From Paenibacillus terrigena DSM 21567 (GTDB taxonomy: Bacteria > Bacillota > Bacilli > Paenibacillales > Paenibacillaceae), in contig NZ_KB895417.1 of NCBI RefSeq assembly GCF_000374845.1, positions 63,661 through 127,660 of the forward strand: 64,000 nucleotides of DNA, in the 5' to 3' direction. Position numbers and translations under genes: made by a program. Of this stretch, positions 17,861 through 26,854 are shown one piece after another. How positions within the stretch are numbered: the first letter of the stretch is position 1; each line of letters opens with the position of its first letter. The notes beneath the pieces are model-generated. The model worked only from the letters and a program-made list of their open reading frames with translations, did no database searches and had not been told where the DNA came from.

Positions 17861-17888
17861 GAATTGCCGGATAATGTCCATTGTCCAT
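17854..17888 (+). promoter_or_regulatory. Candidate Btr-like binding repeats upstream of the siderophore operon
   Basis: TCCAT occurs three times in 35 bases, including an exact tandem TGTCCAT-TGTCCAT at 17875-17888 that overlaps the -35. AraC activators bind direct repeats at this distance. Assignment to the Btr-like protein is an inference. Confidence 0.4.
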
Positions 17889-17930
17889 GGTTAACCCTGC
17901 CCCTATAATTAAGAATGAGAATCGTTATCA
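17881..17930 (+). promoter_or_regulatory. Promoter and Fur box of the siderophore uptake operon
   Basis: TTGTCC (17881-17886), a 17-base spacer and TATAAT (17904-17909) make the promoter. Just downstream, TGAGAATCGTTATCA (17916-17930) is a Fur box with one mismatched pair, placed over the expected transcription start. Confidence 0.88.
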
Positions 17931-17983
17931 ATCAGGATGAAACGATTTCTAGATGAAATGGAATAGGGAGATGGAGAAAGAAC

Positions 17984-18970
17984 ATGAAGAAGTTATTAAT
18001 GATCAGTATGATTGCGCTTCTCGCAGCAGCCCTTGCTGCATGCGGTTCAAAGGCAGATACAGCAACGCCAAAGGCAGAGACAACGACGACATCAACGGCT
18101 GCGGAGCCGGCAGAGAGTAAGACAGACGGCGCAACGCGCGTTATTCAATATTTAGGCCAAGAGTACACTGTACCTGCCAAAGTCGAGCGGATTGCTATCA
18201 CCGGCACCGTGGAGTCCATGGAAGATGCATTGGTGTTGAATGTTGAACCGGTTGGGGCGATGACTTCGGGCGGGAAATTCGCGGAGATGTTCAAGCCGAT
18301 TACGAGTAAGAGCGAATCAACCGGGGAGAAAATTCAACTGAACTTCGAGAGCATTCTGAAGATGAAGCCGGATGTCATTCTGAGTTCCACGAAGTTCAAG
18401 CCGGAAGTGGGCGAGAAGCTGAGCAAAATCGCACCAACCTTCCCGGTATCCCACTTGTCGGAGAACTGGGACGCGAACCTTCGCCTGCTAGCTGAATTGA
18501 CTGGCAAGCAGGATCAAGCGGAGCAAATTCTGAAGCAATACCAAGATGAGCTGGAAGTGACGAAGGGTAAAATCCAAGCTACCCTCAAAGATAAGAAGGT
18601 CATTGCTGTTCGTGTTCGCGCAGGCAGCCTGATGCTCTACTCCGACAAAGTATTCTTCAACCCATTGCTGTACACGGATCTTGGATTTACAGCACCGGAG
18701 GAAGTGAAGGCAGCGAAAGGACAAGAGACGCTCTCCCTTGAGAAATTGAGTGAGATGAACCCGGATTATATCATCCTTCAATATTCTGAATCTGAGAACA
18801 AAGCAACACCTGCCGTGATGAAGGATATCGAGGGCAACCCAATCTGGAAGAACTTGAAAGCCGTGAAGGACAACCAGGTCTTTGTTAACCTCATCGACCC
18901 GGATGCACAAGGTGGAACAGCATGGAGCAAGATCAACTTCTTGAAGGCGCTGGCTGAGAAGTTGAACTAA
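17984..18970 (+). CDS. Fe-siderophore ABC binding lipoprotein (FeuA-like)
   Basis: The 328-residue protein has a lipoprotein signal peptide with LAAC (Cys20), a low-complexity TTTS/AAEPAES linker, and a type III periplasmic-binding fold ('VERIAITGTVESMEDALVLN', 'ILKMKPDVILSSTKF'). It would capture ferric siderophore outside the membrane. Two FecCD permeases and two esterases follow in the same direction, which is the bacillibactin/enterobactin-type use pathway. A Fur box covers its promoter. Confidence 0.92.
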   Translation: MKKLLMISMIALLAAALAACGSKADTATPKAETTTTSTAAEPAESKTDGATRVIQYLGQEYTVPAKVERIAITGTVESMEDALVLNVEPVGAMTSGGKFAEMFKPITSKSESTGEKIQLNFESILKMKPDVILSSTKFKPEVGEKLSKIAPTFPVSHLSENWDANLRLLAELTGKQDQAEQILKQYQDELEVTKGKIQATLKDKKVIAVRVRAGSLMLYSDKVFFNPLLYTDLGFTAPEEVKAAKGQETLSLEKLSEMNPDYIILQYSESENKATPAVMKDIEGNPIWKNLKAVKDNQVFVNLIDPDAQGGTAWSKINFLKALAEKLN

Positions 18971-18993
18971 TGACAATGAAGTGAGTGGTATGT

Positions 18994-20004
18994 ATGCGAC
19001 GAGTTAAAGGAATAGGGAGCCTGCTCCTATGGGGCTCCCCCCTCATCATGGTCGGCATTGTGATCGCATCGATTCTATTTGGCGCGAAGAACTTGCCCAT
19101 GAGCACGGTGTGGGATGCACTCTTTCATTTTGACCCCGAGAACGTCGATCATCAGATCGTGATCCACTCACGATTGCCAAGAGCCATCGGAGCGCTCCTG
19201 ATCGGAGCGTTCTTGGCTGTGTCCGGGGCATTGATGCAAGGGATGACACGGAATTATCTTGCTTCACCATCGATCATGGGGGTCTCGGACGGTTCGGCCT
19301 TTGCCATTACGATCTGCATGGTGTTCATGCCGGAGAGCAACTCGGCGATGGAGATGATCCTCTTCTCGATGATCGGCTCATTGATCGGAGTGGCGGTTGT
19401 CTTCAGCCTCGCAACACTGGTGCCTGGCGGCATGTCGCCTGTGAATATGGCCGTGATTGGGTTGATAACCGGGACGTTCCTGAGCGGTGTATCGGCGGGG
19501 CTTGCCTCCTATTTTCAGATCTCGCAGGATGTGAGCTTCTGGTATAATGCCCGGATGCATCTCATGACGCCGGAGCTCGTGAAGGTCGCGATCCCATTCG
19601 GTATTGTCGGCTTGATTCTAGCGGTGGCGATCTCGAAATCGGTGACGGTGTTATCGCTCGGTGAAGATATCTCGAAGGGGCTTGGCCAGCGCACGGTGCT
19701 GGTCAAAGTGATTGCGACGCTAGCCGTCGTCATGCTGACCGGCATTTCGGTCGCGCTTGCAGGGAAGATTGCGTTCGTAGGGCTCATCGTCCCACATATT
19801 ACGCGATTCCTTGTCGGCATTGATTATCGACGGATTGTTCCGATCGCAGGCGTCCTTGGAGCGATATTCCTTGGTCTATCCGATGTGCTCAGCCGGTTCT
19901 TGAATTATCCGTTCGAGACGCCGATCGGCGTCGTTACTTCACTGATCGGCGTACCGTTCTTCCTCTATTTAATACGTAAACGAGGGGGCGGCAAGCATGC
20001 ATAA
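18994..20004 (+). CDS. FecCD-family siderophore permease, first subunit (FeuB-like)
   Basis: The protein of about 336 residues has roughly ten transmembrane segments and FecCD motifs such as 'RLPRAIGALLIGAFLAVSGA' and 'GKIAFVGLIVPHITRFLVG'. ATG 18994 is preferred over an in-frame GTG nine bases upstream because AAGTGAG lies eight bases before the ATG. It pairs with the next gene, which overlaps it by eight bases. Confidence 0.92.
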   Translation: MRRVKGIGSLLLWGSPLIMVGIVIASILFGAKNLPMSTVWDALFHFDPENVDHQIVIHSRLPRAIGALLIGAFLAVSGALMQGMTRNYLASPSIMGVSDGSAFAITICMVFMPESNSAMEMILFSMIGSLIGVAVVFSLATLVPGGMSPVNMAVIGLITGTFLSGVSAGLASYFQISQDVSFWYNARMHLMTPELVKVAIPFGIVGLILAVAISKSVTVLSLGEDISKGLGQRTVLVKVIATLAVVMLTGISVALAGKIAFVGLIVPHITRFLVGIDYRRIVPIAGVLGAIFLGLSDVLSRFLNYPFETPIGVVTSLIGVPFFLYLIRKRGGGKHA

Positions 20005-21022
20005 TCATTCCGGAACGACGCGATTCGGATTCGTACTGTTGATCGGATGTCTTCTGACGTTGGCTGCCGTATATGTCAGCCTGACCAACGGTGCATTCGA
20101 CATGACGCTTGCGGAAGTGGTGAAGACGCTGTTGCGGATTAACCCGGATCCATCGCATGATCTGGTCATCTTCGAATTCCGATTGCCACGAATCGTGATC
20201 GCGATGCTGGTCGGCTTCGGACTCGGGGTAGTCGGTGCGGTGGTGCAAGGTTTAATGCGTAACGGACTAGCAGATCCGGGGATTCTGGGGATCAATGCGG
20301 GCGCAGGGGCAGCCATCGTCGTCTTCATGTTCTTCTTCCAGGGCAGCATTCAAGGCGCGGGCTGGTTCGCCATGATGGCGAAGCCGTTATTCGGCCTTGC
20401 AGGCGGACTTAGCGCAGCCGCCCTCATCTACCTGTTCGCTTGGAATCGCGGGAAGCTGGATCCCCAGCGGCTTATTCTGGTCGGGATTGCGATCGGATCC
20501 GGCTTTGGGGCGGTTTCATTATTTTTATCGCTGAAGATGAAGCCGAATGACTTCGAGATGGCGACCGTCTGGTTAACGGGGAGCATCTGGGATGCCAATT
20601 GGACCTATATTGCCGCCATGCTGCCATGGCTGATTATTCTTCTTCCGATTATGATGTGGAAGGCTCATCTGCTCGACCTGTTCCAGCTCGAGGAGAACAG
20701 CGTGAAGAGTCTTGGGGTTGCTACAGAGAAAGAGAAGAGTATACTATTGCTCTGCTGTATCGGGGTGGTCAGCGCTTGTGTATCGGTATCCGGCAACATT
20801 AGCTTCGTCGGACTGATTGCGCCGCACATTACGAGAAGGCTGGTCGGCATACGCCATCGTTATGTGCTGCCGATTAGCGGCGTGATGGGTATGCTGCTCG
20901 TCGTAGCCTCCGATTTCATCTCGAAGACGGTATTTCAGCCGGTGGAGCTGCCGGTCGGCATTGTCATCTCGATTATTGGCGTGCCTTACTTCATCTATCT
21001 ACTTCGTCGCGCACGGAAATAG
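19997..21022 (+). CDS. FecCD-family siderophore permease, second subunit (FeuC-like)
   Basis: This is the partner channel subunit, 341 residues, with the same family motifs ('RLPRIVIAMLVGFGLGVVGA' and 'GNISFVGLIAPHITRRLVG'). The short overlap with the first permease implies coupled translation. No ATPase gene follows, so a shared ATPase elsewhere, like YusV in B. subtilis, is expected to drive transport. Confidence 0.92.
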   Translation: MHNHSGTTRFGFVLLIGCLLTLAAVYVSLTNGAFDMTLAEVVKTLLRINPDPSHDLVIFEFRLPRIVIAMLVGFGLGVVGAVVQGLMRNGLADPGILGINAGAGAAIVVFMFFFQGSIQGAGWFAMMAKPLFGLAGGLSAAALIYLFAWNRGKLDPQRLILVGIAIGSGFGAVSLFLSLKMKPNDFEMATVWLTGSIWDANWTYIAAMLPWLIILLPIMMWKAHLLDLFQLEENSVKSLGVATEKEKSILLLCCIGVVSACVSVSGNISFVGLIAPHITRRLVGIRHRYVLPISGVMGMLLVVASDFISKTVFQPVELPVGIVISIIGVPYFIYLLRRARK

Positions 21023-21033
21023 GAGGCGAAGCC

Positions 21034-21795
21034 ATGAAAGGACAAATCAGTATACATCAATTGGGGCAGCGCGAGCTGCTCATTTATTTACCGCCAAGCT
21101 ATGACCTGATGGCGACAAGGATCTATCCTGTTGTGTACATGCATGATCGAGGGGATCTGTTCGATCCGGCTATTCATAATACGCTGCCTGAGATCGAAGC
21201 GCTGTTCGCGGAAGGTACGCTTCCCGAGATGATCTTCGTGGGTATAGCGTCTCATGCGCGAATGGATGACTATACGCCTTGGACTGCATCTCGGTTATCT
21301 GACCAACGAACCGTTTCAGACTTCGGCGGTCAAGGCGATAAGTACCTCTCTTTCATCGTGGAGCAGTGCAAGCCTTATATCGATAAAACCTTTCGCACGG
21401 ATGCAAGAGCCGAAGTCACAGGGCTTCTCGGTAAGTCGCTCGGCGGATTGATCTCGATGTACGGGGCCTATCGACACCCTGAAACATTCGGAAGAATCGG
21501 CTCGATTTCCGGATCCTATTGGTACGAGGGGTTCGTGGAATTCATCGTCTCGCAAACGGTGGAGCGATGCGGGAATCAGAGGATTTATATGGATGTTGGG
21601 AGCCGAGAGGGTGAAGGTAAGCAGACGGTTCAACGGGAAATGGTGACCCGAACACAACAAGTGTATGCCCATCTGCAGGCTGTCGGACGGGGTTCCGAGC
21701 AGCTCTCGCTAATTATGGATGAGGGAGCGAGTCATGAGGCAGGGGCTTTTGCTCGAAGGTTCCCATCTGCGCTTACATGGCTTTATCGTGAATAG
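21034..21795 (+). CDS. Esterase of the siderophore hydrolase type (Fes/BesA-like)
   Basis: This 253-residue alpha/beta hydrolase of the esterase-D class has the nucleophile motif GKSLGG (Ser135) and a candidate catalytic His in 'DEGASHEAGAF'. No signal peptide is visible. Placed 11 bases after the permeases, it likely cleaves the trilactone backbone of an imported ferric siderophore to free iron, as BesA does for bacillibactin. Confidence 0.82.
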   Translation: MKGQISIHQLGQRELLIYLPPSYDLMATRIYPVVYMHDRGDLFDPAIHNTLPEIEALFAEGTLPEMIFVGIASHARMDDYTPWTASRLSDQRTVSDFGGQGDKYLSFIVEQCKPYIDKTFRTDARAEVTGLLGKSLGGLISMYGAYRHPETFGRIGSISGSYWYEGFVEFIVSQTVERCGNQRIYMDVGSREGEGKQTVQREMVTRTQQVYAHLQAVGRGSEQLSLIMDEGASHEAGAFARRFPSALTWLYRE

Positions 21796-21849
21796 AAGGA
21801 TGAAGGAGGCGTATCCATTCTGCATAATTCTGAAGATCGTACAACAGGA

Positions 21850-22692
21850 ATGACCTTACCCATTCCGGGGCAGGAAGTGACGCTGCCGCGTACATGCAAG
21901 CAATATATACGTTCGAAGCAAGGGGATCGAGAATACCAGATTATGATCGCTGTTCCTCATGATCCACCACCCTCCACGGGTTATCCAATCATCTATGTGC
22001 TCGATGGCAATTCTGTATTCGGAACGATGGTGGAAGCGGTGCGGTTGCAGAGTCGTAGGCCGGAGAAGACAGGGGTTCTGCCGCATGTCGTCGTCGGAAT
22101 CGGGTACCGGACGGAGGAGCCCTTTGACCCGACACGGATGGTTGACTACTCGCTTCCGATACCGCGTGATGAATTGCCGACATTACCAGGCAGAGAAGAA
22201 TGGCCCGAACACGGCGGTGCAGATACATTCCTCCGATTCTTGGAGGAGGAAGTGAAGCCGTCGATTGAGCAGCAAGTGACGATTGATCGGGCGAGACAGA
22301 GCTTATTCGGACACTCGCTTGGAGGGTTATTCGTATTGCATACGCTGTTCACGAAGCCGACAACATTTCAGACTTATTTTGCAGGCAGTCCGTCCATTCA
22401 TTTCGGTCGTCAGCTGCTGCGGGATGAAGAAGCGGAGTTCGTGCAGCGTTTGGATCAGCAGAAAATCGATGCGGGATTAATGATTGCTATGGGGGAGCTC
22501 GAAGAACGGCATCCGAGCCGTATGTTCGAACTTGCGGAGACGATGGCTGTACGCTTATCTTCCTTGGAGGGACAAGGACTCGAGGTGCAGTTCCGGGTTT
22601 TTGCGGAGGAGAATCATACGTCGGTGCTCCCGGTTCTGATTAGTCGGGCATTGCGCTACGCAAGCAGAACGTGCACGGACAATATGAAATAA
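21850..22692 (+). CDS. Second siderophore-type esterase (IroE/BesA-like alpha/beta hydrolase)
   Basis: The 280-residue protein has GHSLGG with Ser156 (counted from ATG 21850) and a candidate His in 'AEENHTSVL' near the C-terminus. It is closest in layout to enterobactin-type esterases. The only strong RBS (AAGGAGG at 21803-21809) lies 41 bases before this ATG and at ideal distance from an in-frame ATT (21817) or CTG (21820). The true start may therefore be non-canonical, adding ten or eleven residues. Two esterases in one operon may split work between linear and cyclic siderophore forms. Confidence 0.82.
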   Translation: MTLPIPGQEVTLPRTCKQYIRSKQGDREYQIMIAVPHDPPPSTGYPIIYVLDGNSVFGTMVEAVRLQSRRPEKTGVLPHVVVGIGYRTEEPFDPTRMVDYSLPIPRDELPTLPGREEWPEHGGADTFLRFLEEEVKPSIEQQVTIDRARQSLFGHSLGGLFVLHTLFTKPTTFQTYFAGSPSIHFGRQLLRDEEAEFVQRLDQQKIDAGLMIAMGELEERHPSRMFELAETMAVRLSSLEGQGLEVQFRVFAEENHTSVLPVLISRALRYASRTCTDNMK

Positions 22693-22697
22693 GAGAA

Positions 22698-22730
22698 GGT
22701 CAACCCTGTGATGTCGGGTTGGCCTTTTTT
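22698..22730 (+). terminator. Terminator of the siderophore operon
   Basis: GGTCAACCC and GGGTTGGCC form a nine-pair stem (one wobble), followed by six T. Confidence 0.88.
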
Positions 22731-22843
22731 GTCATTCATCGGAGTGGGTTCTATAAATGAAAATTGGCTCATGTGGTACACTATACAGATGTGCATCAAG
22801 AATCCACAACAAGACTTCGCAGGAAGTGAGGTGAATAAGGACG

Positions 22844-24487
22844 ATGCTGTTGCAATTATTCGAACGTGCTGCCTTATTGCTCATTATATTATTTTTCATG
22901 ATCCGTATTTCGAGTGTCAGACATGTGCTGCAGAAAGACACGCAATCCCCGAGAGAGTACGCCGTTATTACGTTGATCTTCTGTTTGTTTGCGATTTTCG
23001 GGACCTATTCAGGGATTGATGTGGAAGGCTCGCTCGTCAATGTCCGCATTATTGTGATTATGTCCGGAGGGATTCTATTCGGCCCTTGGGTAGGGATTAT
23101 TGTCGGTTTCGTGTCGGGTATCCATCGTTATCTCATTGATATCGGCGGGGTTACCTCGGTCCCTTGTCTCATTACGAGTATCATCGCAGGGTTCGTCGCG
23201 AGTTTTATTCATTTGTGGATGGCCAAGTCTTGGCGCTGGCTTGCGGGAATTATCGCAGGGATGTTCTGTGAAGCATTAACGATGCTGCTTATTATTCTCT
23301 ATGCGAATCCGCCCGAGCTAGGTATGGATATCGTCTCGAAGATCGCTGTGCCGATGATCGTTGGGCAGCTTAATGTGGGGCTTATTATCCTCTTAATTCA
23401 GAGCGTGGAGTCCGAGAAAGAGAATATCGCCGCCCGCCAAGCGAAGCTTGCGCTGGATATTGCGAACAAGACGCTGCCGTATTTTCGCTCGGTCAATCCC
23501 GAATCGCTACATACCATCTGCGGTATTATTCGAGAAGATATCCAAGCGGACGCTGTGGCGATAACGGATTTACGGAATGTACTCGCCTATGTAGGGTTCG
23601 GCGAAGACCGCTATTCTATACATCATGAGATTATTACCGACCTGACGAAGGAAGTGATTCGAACCGGCGAATTTAAGATGAGTAACCATGCCATCCATGA
23701 GACAATGCCGGGCATTCAATCGCTCCTTATCATTCCACTGAAGGAACGAGACGAGGTGACGGGTACGCTCAAGATCTATTATCGCAAAGCATCTAAAATT
23801 ACCTATTCGCTGCAGACGATGGCGGTCGGTCTCTCGCAGATTATCTCTACCTTGATGGAGGTTTCACGCGTAGGGGAAATGAAGGAGATGGCCAATAAAG
23901 CAGAGCTGAAGGCGCTCCAGACAACGATCCAGCCGCATTTTCTGTTCAATGCGCTGAACGCGATTGGCTCCTCTATTCGAAACAAGCCGGATCGGGCGAG
24001 GGAATTAATCGTCAATCTATCCGGCTACATGCGATATAATCTGGAGCTGACGGACGAGCAAATCGACATTCATAAGGAATTAGAACAGGTCCGTAATTAC
24101 GTCGAGATAGAGAAAGCAAGATTCGGCAATCGTCTCACGGTGGAATATGACGTTGATGAAGTCGTTGTTCAGATCCCAAGTCTTGTTATTCAGCCGCTCG
24201 TTGAGAATGCGATTATTCACGGTATTCTGAAGGAGAAGGGGCCAGGTACGGTGACGATATCCGTAAAAGATCGCGGAAATGCGATACGGATCGGGGTCAT
24301 GGATACAGGGATTGGCATTGATGAAGCGGTCATCGAAAATGTGCTGAATGAACGTATTGCCGCGCATCATATTGGCCTTTTTAACGTGCATAAACGGGTT
24401 CAGCTGCTCTACGGCCATGGACTGACGATTCGTCGTCTGGAGAAGGGAACCGATATTTTTTTTGATATACCAAAGGAGACATCATGA
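22844..24487 (+). CDS. LytS/YpdA-type sensor histidine kinase
   Basis: The 547-residue kinase has an N-terminal 5TM-LYT membrane sensor (residues ~1-190), a GAF-like domain (~210-340) and a LytS-type kinase core. The phosphoacceptor His365 is in '[10 protein letters not shown]', and the ATPase N-box is '[13 protein letters not shown]'. In this family YpdA (E. coli) and LytS (B. subtilis) sense extracellular pyruvate. It overlaps the response-regulator gene by four bases. The carrier gene downstream resembles YhjX, the YpdB target, so pyruvate is a reasonable guess for the signal. Confidence 0.92.
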   Translation: MLLQLFERAALLLIILFFMIRISSVRHVLQKDTQSPREYAVITLIFCLFAIFGTYSGIDVEGSLVNVRIIVIMSGGILFGPWVGIIVGFVSGIHRYLIDIGGVTSVPCLITSIIAGFVASFIHLWMAKSWRWLAGIIAGMFCEALTMLLIILYANPPELGMDIVSKIAVPMIVGQLNVGLIILLIQSVESEKENIAARQAKLALDIANKTLPYFRSVNPESLHTICGIIREDIQADAVAITDLRNVLAYVGFGEDRYSIHHEIITDLTKEVIRTGEFKMSNHAIHETMPGIQSLLIIPLKERDEVTGTLKIYYRKASKITYSLQTMAVGLSQIISTLMEVSRVGEMKEMANKAELKALQTTIQPHFLFNALNAIGSSIRNKPDRARELIVNLSGYMRYNLELTDEQIDIHKELEQVRNYVEIEKARFGNRLTVEYDVDEVVVQIPSLVIQPLVENAIIHGILKEKGPGTVTISVKDRGNAIRIGVMDTGIGIDEAVIENVLNERIAAHHIGLFNVHKRVQLLYGHGLTIRRLEKGTDIFFDIPKETS

Positions 24488-25215
24488 GAGCGATAATCGT
24501 AGAAGATGAAGTGCTAGCAAGAGAGGAACTGGAGTTTCTGATCACAGAGCATAGCCAGATCGACATTGTGGAACGGTTCGAGGATGGACTTGATGTCTTG
24601 AAGTATCTGCAGGAGTATGAGGTGGATGCGATATTTCTGGACATTAATATTCCTTCCTTGGATGGGATGCTGCTCGCGAACAATATTAGCAAATTCGCAC
24701 GCAAACCGTTCATTATCTTCACGACCGCATACAAAGAACATGCTGCGCAGGCATTCGAACTCGAAGCATTCGATTACATTCTGAAGCCTTACGATGAACG
24801 CCGCATTGCGGCGATGCTCCATAAGCTCGAGGCAGCTTACACGAGGAACGAAAAACCATCCGATCGACGACCGGCGGCGATGCCCAGCAAACGGATCAAT
24901 CTGCTCAAGAATGATAACATCATCGTGACGGATTCCGGGGAGATCTATTACGCCGAAGCGCAGGAGAAAGTAACACAAGTCTATACGAAGAGCGGGCAAT
25001 ACACGATGCCGATGAGCATCTCGGAGTTCCATGCCATGCTACCGCAGGATCAGTTCTACCGCAGCCATCGGTCTTTTACTGTCAATCTGAAGCAAATTCA
25101 TGAGATTGTCCCGTGGTTCAACAATACGTATTTGCTCCGTTTGCGTGATTGTGACAAGGAAATTCCGGTCAGTCGCAGTAAAGTGAAAGAATTCAGGCAG
25201 CTCATGCACCTTTAA
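24484..25215 (+). CDS. LytTR-family response regulator (YpdB/LytT-like)
   Basis: The 243-residue regulator has a receiver domain with the phosphorylated Asp53 in '[11 protein letters not shown]' and a C-terminal LytTR DNA-binding domain from about residue 140 ('[17 protein letters not shown]'). It is translationally coupled to the kinase. LytTR proteins bind pairs of short direct repeats about two helical turns apart; such a pair begins right after its stop codon. Confidence 0.93.
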   Translation: MRAIIVEDEVLAREELEFLITEHSQIDIVERFEDGLDVLKYLQEYEVDAIFLDINIPSLDGMLLANNISKFARKPFIIFTTAYKEHAAQAFELEAFDYILKPYDERRIAAMLHKLEAAYTRNEKPSDRRPAAMPSKRINLLKNDNIIVTDSGEIYYAEAQEKVTQVYTKSGQYTMPMSISEFHAMLPQDQFYRSHRSFTVNLKQIHEIVPWFNNTYLLRLRDCDKEIPVSRSKVKEFRQLMHL

Positions 25216-25216
25216 A

Positions 25217-25247
25217 TGCAGTTCATTCCGGTTTCCCGTCATTTCAT
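25217..25247 (+). promoter_or_regulatory. LytTR direct-repeat site upstream of the YhjX-like carrier gene
   Basis: TGCAGTTCAT (25217-25226) and GTCATTTCAT (25238-25247) are separated by exactly 11 bases. The E. coli YpdB site is described as two GGCATTTCAT boxes with an 11-base gap. Seven of ten positions agree between the two boxes here, and the second matches the E. coli box at nine. A possible -10, TAAGAT, lies at 25280-25285. Confidence 0.78.
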
Positions 25248-25333
25248 GCTGATATCCGCTGCTGTCGCGGTTTCTCTTGTAAGATGAAGCTACAACGAGA
25301 ACACAAGAACAGCATGAAAGCGGGGGAATCGTG

Positions 25334-26572
25334 ATGCAATCACCAAAAGCAAATCGATGGCTGATCGTATTAGGTACAATTATCGTTCAGATGGGGCTTG
25401 GGACAATCTATACATGGAGTTTATTCAATCAACCGTTAGAAGAACAGTTTGGCTGGGGGTTAAGCTCGATATCGATTACCTTCTCGATTACAAGCTTTGC
25501 ACTTGCTTTTGCCACCCTGTTCGCGGGTAAAATTCAAGAACGTATCGGTATACGGCGGTTAATTCTTATCTCAGGGATTGTCTTGGGATTCGGACTTATG
25601 ATGAGCTCGATGGCTTCATCGCTCTGGATGATCTACCTCTTCATGGGTGTTGTTGTTGGGTTCGCTGACGGTACGGCTTATATTACTTCATTATCAAACT
25701 TGATCAAATGGTTCCCGAATCATAAGGGGCTCGTATCCGGGATTTCGGTGGGGGCGTTCGGGTCAGGCAGTTTGATCTTCAAATATGTAAATGCCAGCTT
25801 AATTCAATCGGTCGGTGTGTCACAGACGTTCTTGTATTGGGGTATTATTGCGATGGTGATGATTGCGGCAGGTTCCTTCTTGCTTCGTGAGGCGGTTGTC
25901 ACGACGGATGCAGCATCGCAGAGTGCGAAGAAGTCAATAAAGCGCGACTACACGGTTCGCGAAATGCTGCGTACCAAAGAAGCGTATCTGTTGTTCATTA
26001 TTTTCTTCACCGCTTGTATGAGTGGATTGTATTTGATCGGGATTGTCAAAGATATCGGCGTGAAGCTTGCAGGATTAGATGTAGCCACAGCTGCGAATGC
26101 AGTCGCGATGGTCGCAATTTTCAATACGTTGGGTCGTATTATCCTTGGGGCTCTGTCAGATCGTGTCGGACGGATGAAAGTGGTCGCGGGTGCGATCTCT
26201 GCAACAGCGGTATCCGTTCTTGTATTAAACTACGTTCAATTAAACGAACTTATTTTCTTCGCTTGCGTGTCTGCCATTGCTTTCTGCTTCGGCGGTAACA
26301 TTACGGTATTCCCAGCGATTGTGGCCGATTTCTTCGGACTGAAGAATCAGAGCAAGAACTACGGCATCATCTACCAAGGCTTCGGGCTTGGGGCACTAAC
26401 AGGTTCCTTCCTATCGGCATTACTTGGCGGGTTCCATGTGACATTCCTGGTGATCGCTGTATTGAGCGCGGTATCCTTGCTCATCGCGATGTTCATTACA
26501 CCTCCGGGTGAGGGGCGGTTGCGGAAGAACAAAAAAACTGTTGTTCTTCGTCAACAGCAGCAAGCAGGTTAA
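25334..26572 (+). CDS. MFS transporter of the oxalate/formate antiporter family (YhjX-like)
   Basis: The protein of about 412 residues has 12 predicted transmembrane helices. The N-terminal 'GTIIVQMGLGTIYTWSLFNQ' and 'LSNLIKWFPNHKGLVSGISV' strongly resemble E. coli YhjX, a pyruvate-induced carrier under YpdAB control. A GTG three bases earlier is also possible; ATG 25334 has GGGGGAA at good spacing. It follows a LytS/LytR pair and a LytTR site, so it is the likely main target of that system. The substrate is likely pyruvate or a related small carboxylate (inference). Confidence 0.88.
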   Translation: MQSPKANRWLIVLGTIIVQMGLGTIYTWSLFNQPLEEQFGWGLSSISITFSITSFALAFATLFAGKIQERIGIRRLILISGIVLGFGLMMSSMASSLWMIYLFMGVVVGFADGTAYITSLSNLIKWFPNHKGLVSGISVGAFGSGSLIFKYVNASLIQSVGVSQTFLYWGIIAMVMIAAGSFLLREAVVTTDAASQSAKKSIKRDYTVREMLRTKEAYLLFIIFFTACMSGLYLIGIVKDIGVKLAGLDVATAANAVAMVAIFNTLGRIILGALSDRVGRMKVVAGAISATAVSVLVLNYVQLNELIFFACVSAIAFCFGGNITVFPAIVADFFGLKNQSKNYGIIYQGFGLGALTGSFLSALLGGFHVTFLVIAVLSAVSLLIAMFITPPGEGRLRKNKKTVVLRQQQQAG

Positions 26573-26612
26573 GCGTAGCAGTTACAGGAAACTGTAATAG
26601 GAAACTTTACGT

Positions 26613-26647
26613 AAAACACCGGATCTCGAAAGAGGTGCGGTGTTTTT
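26613..26647 (+). terminator. Terminator after the YhjX-like gene
   Basis: AAAACACCG and CGGTGTTTT close a stem with a 16-base loop and a short T-run. Confidence 0.82.
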
Positions 26648-26854
26648 GGTTTGAACCGAATTTGAGACTATGTTCCTACTAAAACTTTATAGCCAATCCA
26701 TTAAACTAATGGTAAAATTTTCTTGTCTACTTCTCCGCTATTCTTTTAAGGGTTAATTAAATTACATAGATGGGAGGGTGTAGTTTTTTTGTTGTCTAGA
26801 TTTCCCCTTTCATAGTGCGAGAGAGTGCTATCTCAATTCATTGGAGGAATTTAT
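26648..26854 (+). other. Leader region before the subtilase gene
   Basis: This AT-rich stretch must hold the promoter of the large protease, but no hexamer pair stands out with confidence. No open frame or hairpin of note was seen. Confidence 0.4.
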
